From: an uncultured Clostridium sp.
GTDB taxonomy: Bacteria > Bacillota > Clostridia > Lachnospirales > Lachnospiraceae
Assembly: GCA_900549235.1 (NCBI GenBank)
Contig: URNT01000052.1
Span: 1 to 18,217, forward strand
Length of the DNA: 18,217 bases
Reading direction: 5' to 3'
The position numbers and the translations under genes are program-made. This document shows positions 14,826-18,217 of this stretch, in pieces. Each line of letters opens with the position of its first letter. Positions within the stretch are counted from its first letter, which is position 1. The notes beneath the pieces were generated by a model, which was not told where the DNA came from, did no database searches, and saw only the letters and a program-made list of their open reading frames with translations.

Positions 14826-15770
14826 ATGAAATATATCGAGATATTCAGAGAAGGTATGCACATTTCAGATGTATATCTGTGTAAAAACAAGCAGATTGCT
14901 CTGACAAAAAATGGAAAAGAATACGGCAACCTGATTCTCCAGGACAAGACCGGCACCATTGACGCTAAGATCTGGGATCTGAATTCACCTGGGGTAGGAG
15001 ATTTTGACACCATGGATTATGTACATGTGGAGGCAGATATAACCCTGTTCCAGAATGCCAACCAGATGAACGTACGCCGGATCCGCAGGGCCCAGGAGGG
15101 AGAGTACATCGAGGCTGATTACCTGCCTGTATCAAAAAAGGATATTGGGAAAATGTACGAGGAGCTGCTGGGACTTGTAAAGAGCGTGAAAAATCCCTGG
15201 CTTCAGAAGCTTCTGTCCATTTATTTTGTGGAAAATAATGACTTCGCCAAGGCATTTCAGTTTCATTCTGCGGCAAAGACGGTTCATCATGGTTTTGTAG
15301 GGGGACTTCTGGAGCACACGCTGAGCGTTGCCAGGCTGTGTGATTATTATGCTTCCTGTTACCCACAGCTGAACCGGGATCTGCTGCTCACTGCGGCCAT
15401 GTTCCACGACATCGGAAAGATAAGGGAACTGTCCCGTTTCCCTGAAAATGACTATACCGACGATGGACAGCTTCTGGGCCACATTATCATTGGAACAGAA
15501 ATGGTCAGCAACAGCATCCGCAGCATTGAGGGCTTTCCGGCCGGGCTGGCAACAGAGCTTAAGCACTGCATCCTGGCCCATCATGGGGAGCTGGAGTACG
15601 GTTCACCGAAAAAGCCGGCTCTCTTAGAGGCGCTGGCTCTGAATTTTGCAGATAATACAGATGCCAAGCTGGAAACCATGATCGAGGCCTTAAACGCCGG
15701 CGGTGAAAATAAGGGCTGGCTGGGCTATAACCGTTTATTGGAGACGAATATCAGGAAAACCGGCGAGTAG
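14826..15770 (+). CDS. yhaM: YhaM-family 3'-5' exoribonuclease (OB fold plus HD domain)
   Basis: The 314-residue protein starts at ATG 14826 after GATGAGGAAA. Residues 1-95 form an OB-fold nucleic-acid-binding domain (GNLILQDKTGTIDAKIWD at 34-51, DYVHVEADITLFQNANQMNV at 64-83). The HD phosphohydrolase domain (about 140-285) shows the metal ligands H154/H155 region (TVHHGFVGGLLEHTLSV), H164, the HD pair H194/D195 in AAMFHDIGKI, H219 in LLGHIIIG, and H252/H253 in LAHHGE. YhaM enzymes are metal-dependent 3'-5' exoribonucleases that trim RNA 3' ends in Firmicutes. Length is typical (about 310). It sits between the HtrA-like gene and rlmD on the same strand, with a 76-base gap before rlmD. Confidence 0.93.
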   Translation: MKYIEIFREGMHISDVYLCKNKQIALTKNGKEYGNLILQDKTGTIDAKIWDLNSPGVGDFDTMDYVHVEADITLFQNANQMNVRRIRRAQEGEYIEADYLPVSKKDIGKMYEELLGLVKSVKNPWLQKLLSIYFVENNDFAKAFQFHSAAKTVHHGFVGGLLEHTLSVARLCDYYASCYPQLNRDLLLTAAMFHDIGKIRELSRFPENDYTDDGQLLGHIIIGTEMVSNSIRSIEGFPAGLATELKHCILAHHGELEYGSPKKPALLEALALNFADNTDAKLETMIEALNAGGENKGWLGYNRLLETNIRKTGE

Positions 15771-15797
15771 GGAATTGCCTGAAACATGACAGAACAG

Positions 15798-15822
15798 AAG
15801 GCGGGGCATTTTGCTTCGCCTT
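15798..15822 (+). terminator. Hairpin between yhaM and rlmD
   Basis: AAGGCGGGGC (15798-15807), loop ATTTT, and GCTTCGCCTT (15813-15822) form a ten-pair stem with two G-U pairs. Only TTTGGTGGTTT follows, so termination would be weak. Its closeness to the rlmD ribosome binding site (about 13 bases) also allows a leader or attenuator role. Confidence 0.45.
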
Positions 15823-15846
15823 TGGTGGTTTAGAGCGGAGGATCAG

Positions 15847-17223
15847 ATGGAAAAGAATCAGGAATTTACAGTAGTGATAGAGGATATGAGCGAGGACGGA
15901 TCCGGGGTGGGAAAGACAGACGGTTTTACCTGGTTTATCAAGGACGCCGTTATAGGAGATACGGTCCGGGCGAAGGCCATGAAGCTGAAAAAAAGCTATG
16001 GCTATGCCAGACTGATGGAGGTGCTGGAGCCGTCACCGGACCGCACAGAGCCGGCCTGCCCGGTGGCAAGGCAGTGCGGCGGATGTCAGCTCCAGGCCAT
16101 GACCTATGAAAAGCAGCTGGAATTTAAGGAACGGAAGGTAAAAAATAATCTCATGCGCATCGGGCATTTTCAGGAGGGTCAGATTCCCATGCTTCCTATT
16201 ATGGGGATGGAGGAGCCCTGGCGCTATCGGAACAAGGCCCAGTTCCCGTTCGGAACGGATAAAAACGGCAGGATCATCACCGGATTTTATGCGGGGCGCA
16301 CCCACAGCATTATCGAGCAGGATGATTGTCTGCTGGGGGTGGAGGAAAATAGAGAAATCCTGGCACAGATCAAGGCCTATATGGAAGAACAGGGCCTGCG
16401 TCCTTATGATGAGACGTCCCACAAGGGGCTGGTGCGCCATGCCCTGATCCGGAAAGGGTTTAAGACGGGAGAATTGATGGTATGTCTGGTGATCAATGGG
16501 GATAAGCTGCCGGGAAATGAAATTCTTGTGGAAAAGCTCCGGCAGATTCCGGGAATGACCAGCATTTCCTACAGCATCAATCAGGAAAAGACCAATGTGA
16601 TCATGGGTAAGAAGATTGTAAATCTCTACGGGCCTGGATACATCACCGACTATATCGGAGCTGTAAAATATCAGATTTCCCCGCTGTCCTTCTACCAGGT
16701 CAATCCGGCACAGACCGAAAAGCTCTACGGCACCGCCCTGGAGTATGCCGGCCTTACCGGAAATGAGGTGGTATGGGATCTGTACTGCGGCATCGGCACC
16801 ATTTCCCTGTTCCTGGCCCAGAAGGCGAAAAAAGTATACGGCGTAGAGATCGTCCCCCAGGCCATCGACGACGCCAGACAGAATGCCCGGATCAACGGGA
16901 TCGAAAACGTGGAATTCTTCACCGGCAAGGCCGAGGAAGTCCTCCCCAGAGAATACGAGGAGCATAAGGTTTACGCCGACGTCATCGTAGTAGATCCCCC
17001 CCGCAAAGGTTGCGACCAGGTCTGCCTCGACACCATATTGAAGATGGAGCCGAAGAGGGTGGTCTATGTAAGCTGCGACTCCGCTACTCTGGCCAGGGAT
17101 CTGAGGTATCTGGTGGATGGGGGGTATGAGGTTAGGAGGGTGAGGTGTTGTGATATGTTTGGGGGGAGTGTGCACTGCGAGGTTGTGGTAAAGATGACGT
17201 ATTGTGGTAATAAGCGAAAGTAA
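15847..17223 (+). CDS. rlmD: 23S rRNA (uracil-C5)-methyltransferase, RlmD/RumA type
   Basis: The 458-residue protein starts at ATG 15847, preceded by GCGGAGGATCAG. A TTG 36 bases upstream keeps the frame open but lies inside the hairpin and has no ribosome binding site. The N-terminal TRAM domain (about 5-60) binds RNA. Iron-sulfur cluster cysteines are C71, C77 and C80 (CPVARQCGGCQ) with C161. The methyltransferase domain has SPLSFYQVNPAQTEKLY (278-294), the SAM-binding DLYCGIGTISL (311-321), the VVDPPRKG motif (391-398) and the catalytic Cys C410 in YVSCDSATLARDL. It methylates a uracil in 23S rRNA using S-adenosylmethionine. Exact position (1939 or 747, or both as in RlmCD) cannot be told from sequence alone. 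The last about 40 codons shift to very G-rich, C-poor coding. An IS element lies about 80 bases downstream. Confidence 0.93.
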   Translation: MEKNQEFTVVIEDMSEDGSGVGKTDGFTWFIKDAVIGDTVRAKAMKLKKSYGYARLMEVLEPSPDRTEPACPVARQCGGCQLQAMTYEKQLEFKERKVKNNLMRIGHFQEGQIPMLPIMGMEEPWRYRNKAQFPFGTDKNGRIITGFYAGRTHSIIEQDDCLLGVEENREILAQIKAYMEEQGLRPYDETSHKGLVRHALIRKGFKTGELMVCLVINGDKLPGNEILVEKLRQIPGMTSISYSINQEKTNVIMGKKIVNLYGPGYITDYIGAVKYQISPLSFYQVNPAQTEKLYGTALEYAGLTGNEVVWDLYCGIGTISLFLAQKAKKVYGVEIVPQAIDDARQNARINGIENVEFFTGKAEEVLPREYEEHKVYADVIVVDPPRKGCDQVCLDTILKMEPKRVVYVSCDSATLARDLRYLVDGGYEVRRVRCCDMFGGSVHCEVVVKMTYCGNKRK

Positions 17224-17239
17224 GATAATACTACCACAA
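17202..17239 (+). other. Hairpin over the rlmD stop codon
   Basis: TTGTGGTA (17202-17209) pairs with TACCACAA (17232-17239); the stop codon at 17221-17223 is in the loop. A second copy of the left arm occurs at 17183-17190. No T-run follows, so its role is unclear. Confidence 0.4.
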
Positions 17240-17252
17240 GATATTGCGGTTT

Positions 17253-17299
17253 CGAGACGAAAAATGAGCAAAAATCGAGGCGAAAATGAACGATTTTCG
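17253..17299. repeat. Imperfect tandem repeat and short palindrome downstream of rlmD
   Basis: Two about 23-base units, beginning TCGAGACGAAAAATGAGC and TCGAGGCGAAAATGAACG, lie head to tail. The second unit also forms the palindrome CGAAAAT (17281-17287), GAACG, ATTTTCG (17293-17299). The block ends where the candidate IS terminus begins. No gene is visible here. Confidence 0.5.
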
Positions 17300-17300
17300 A

Positions 17301-17333
17301 GAGTGCGTGAAGAAAAGTCTGTAAATTCAGATC
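17301..17333. repeat. Candidate IS terminal inverted repeat
   Basis: The sequence beginning GAGTGCGTGAAGAAAAGTCT and continuing GTAAATTCAGATC resembles IS256-family ends, which commonly carry a GAATTTACA block near the terminus (seen here on the minus strand). The partner end is outside the window, so the call is provisional. Confidence 0.42.
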
Positions 17334-17349
17334 TTGTATGATAATAATT

Positions 17350-17383
17350 AGGGCTGGAGGCTCGTTTCGGAGCTTTCAGCCCT
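17350..17383. terminator. Strong hairpin in the IS 3' noncoding region
   Basis: AGGGCTGGAGGCTC (17350-17363) and GAGCTTTCAGCCCT (17370-17383) form a 14-pair stem with two G-U pairs and the loop GTTTCG. TGCTTTATAT follows on the plus strand, a weak U-tract, so it may terminate transcripts from rlmD into the IS. It also lies at the expected 5' end of transcripts from the outward promoter. Confidence 0.5.
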
Positions 17384-17390
17384 TGCTTTA

Positions 17391-17419
17391 TATATAACAG
17401 CATTGTCAGTGCATGTCAA
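17391..17419 (-). promoter_or_regulatory. Outward-facing promoter-like sequence in the IS end
   Basis: On the minus strand a perfect TTGACA (17419-17414) is separated by exactly 17 bases from TATATA (17396-17391). It points away from the transposase, out of the IS and antisense to rlmD. No reading frame of note lies downstream, so it would give an antisense or noncoding transcript here. Confidence 0.55.
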
Positions 17420-17422
17420 GAG

Positions 17423-17442
17423 CAGGCGGGATTTTCCGCCTG
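17423..17442 (-). terminator. Hairpin after the transposase gene
   Basis: CAGGCGG (17423-17429) and CCGCCTG (17436-17442) form a perfect seven-pair stem with the loop GATTTT, 20 bases beyond the transposase stop. It lacks a long T-run on the minus strand (TCTTG follows), so termination may be partial. Confidence 0.45.
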
Positions 17443-17462
17443 TCTCGTTGGAACTTTATGGA

Positions 17463-18217
17463 TTATTCTGGTAGCCGTCCCTCGTACATGATGCTCAGTT
17501 CCCCGTAAACCTGCCCCCAGTTACGGATCGGCATCGTCCACTTTTTCGTGGCCTCAAAGGTGGATAGATACAGAGCCTTGAGCAACGCAGTATCGCTTGG
17601 AAATACGCTCCTTTGGCGGTTCAGCTTCCGATAAGTGGCATTCAGATTCTCAATGGCATTGGTAGTATAAATAACCTTGCGTACTTCAGCGGAAAACTTA
17701 AAAATCGGGGAAATGGCGTCCCAGTTCTGCCTCCAGCTCTTCATGGAGTTCGGGTACTTCCCACTCCACTTCTCCGTGACATGCTCTAAGGCCTCCAGAG
17801 CATTTTCTTCTATAGGGGCCTGGTAAATGGTCTTTAAATCCGTTGCAAAGGGCTTACGGTCTTTGTCTGCCACATATTTTAAGGTATTGCGTACCTGATG
17901 GACAATGCAGCGCTGATACTCTGTCTTTGGGAAGGCCGCTGAAATTGCTTCCTTGATGCCGCTAAGTCCATCAGCACAAATAATCAGGATATCCTTTACT
18001 CCTCTGTTTTTCAGCCCGTTTAAAACAGACAGCCAGTATTTTGAGCTCTCATTTTCTCCTGCCTGGCTCGTCAGAACTTCTTTTTGGCCATCCAGGTTGA
18101 TACCTAAGATAACATAAGCTGCCAGTTTCCGAATGACTCCGTTATCCCGGACGGAATAGTGGATTGCATCTATGTAGAGGACTGGATAAACCTCTGCAAG
18201 CGGCCTGTTCTGCCAGT
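17463..18217 (-). CDS. IS256-family (mutator-type) transposase, partial
   Basis: The last about 251 codons of a transposase are present; the N-terminus is cut by the window edge. The frame is open from 18217 to the TAA at 17465-17463. DDE catalytic residues are visible: Asp in VLYIDAIHYSVRD (codon at 18170-18168), Asp in ICADGLSGI (17972-17970) and Glu in TTNAIENLN (17651-17649), the second Asp and Glu being 107 residues apart as usual for IS256. The family signature region with YQRCIVHQVRNTLKYV is intact. It catalyses cut-and-copy transposition of its own IS. Nothing in the visible part suggests inactivation. It sits convergent with rlmD, about 240 bases away, so it probably inserted in neutral intergenic DNA. 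Confidence 0.93.
   Translation of the reverse strand, partial: WQNRPLAEVYPVLYIDAIHYSVRDNGVIRKLAAYVILGINLDGQKEVLTSQAGENESSKYWLSVLNGLKNRGVKDILIICADGLSGIKEAISAAFPKTEYQRCIVHQVRNTLKYVADKDRKPFATDLKTIYQAPIEENALEALEHVTEKWSGKYPNSMKSWRQNWDAISPIFKFSAEVRKVIYTTNAIENLNATYRKLNRQRSVFPSDTALLKALYLSTFEATKKWTMPIRNWGQVYGELSIMYEGRLPE

Larger units (their letters stand above)
17301..18217 (-). mobile_element. IS256-family insertion sequence, 3' portion (runs off the right edge)
   Basis: The element consists of the partial transposase gene (17463 to the window end) plus about 160 bases of 3' noncoding sequence ending at a candidate terminal repeat at 17301-17333. The 3' noncoding part holds two hairpins and an outward promoter-like sequence. 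The opposite terminus lies beyond the window, so target duplication and full length cannot be checked. Confidence 0.6.

Noticed and set aside
15811..15846. Upstream TTG start for rlmD
   Set aside because: It lies inside a hairpin without a ribosome binding site; the ATG at 15847 follows GGAGG at normal spacing.
16033..17403. A 456-codon open frame on the minus strand opposite rlmD
   Set aside because: It is the antisense shadow of rlmD; the sense frame carries all RlmD motifs, and the antisense product resembles no protein family.
1..18217. CRISPR arrays, tRNA or rRNA genes, toxin-antitoxin or phage-defence modules
   Set aside because: No regularly spaced direct repeats, no recognisable RNA-gene sequence and no proteins of those families were seen on either strand.

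Overview
The window looks like a chromosomal segment of a spore-forming, low-to-mid GC Firmicute of the Lachnospiraceae / Clostridium cluster XIVa type. This rests on a YyaC-type sporulation protein, a DUF5711-type membrane protein next to a ROK glucokinase, a MutS2 / HtrA-like / YhaM / RlmD neighbourhood, strong AGGAGG-type ribosome binding sites, and a cell-wall protein with choline-binding-type repeats. The assignment is from family recognition only; no database search was run.

Layout. (1) Bases 1-880 are a decayed edge: a C-terminal scrap of a large serine recombinase (minus strand) and the frameshifted, internally deleted 3' part of a dGTPase gene (plus strand). (2) Bases 1070-7456 hold five plus-strand genes: an S41-family peptidase, a YyaC-family sporulation protein, a membrane protein with a C-terminal LysM domain and a probable degenerate MPN/JAMM-like N-terminal domain, a DUF5711-like membrane protein, and a ROK glucokinase. 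A 162-bp near-symmetrical palindromic element starts inside the stop codon of the LysM gene, and a shorter related arm sits at the stop codon of the S41 gene. (3) A bidirectional terminator at about 7471-7512 separates these from a minus-strand block read from 13275 down to 7520: mutS2, an OmpR-type response regulator, its histidine kinase (ATGA overlap), and a secreted cell-wall-binding protein with its own candidate promoter. (4) A divergent promoter region at 13276-13449, with three copies of an ATGGGTT motif, separates mutS2 from plus-strand genes: an HtrA-like protein that has lost all three catalytic residues, the YhaM-type 3'-5' exoribonuclease, and the 23S rRNA methyltransferase RlmD. 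(5) From about 17301 to the right edge lies the 3' end of an IS256-family insertion sequence, including a partial transposase, a candidate terminal repeat and an outward-facing promoter-like sequence.

Most of the window is ordinary housekeeping and cell-envelope sequence. No defence system, CRISPR array, tRNA or rRNA was found. The three observations most worth pursuing are: the 162-bp palindrome, where every hand-scored transition mismatch between the two arms becomes a G-U pair only in the minus-strand transcript, suggesting selection on an RNA fold; the HtrA-like pseudoprotease; and the triple ATGGGTT operator-like array between mutS2 and that gene.
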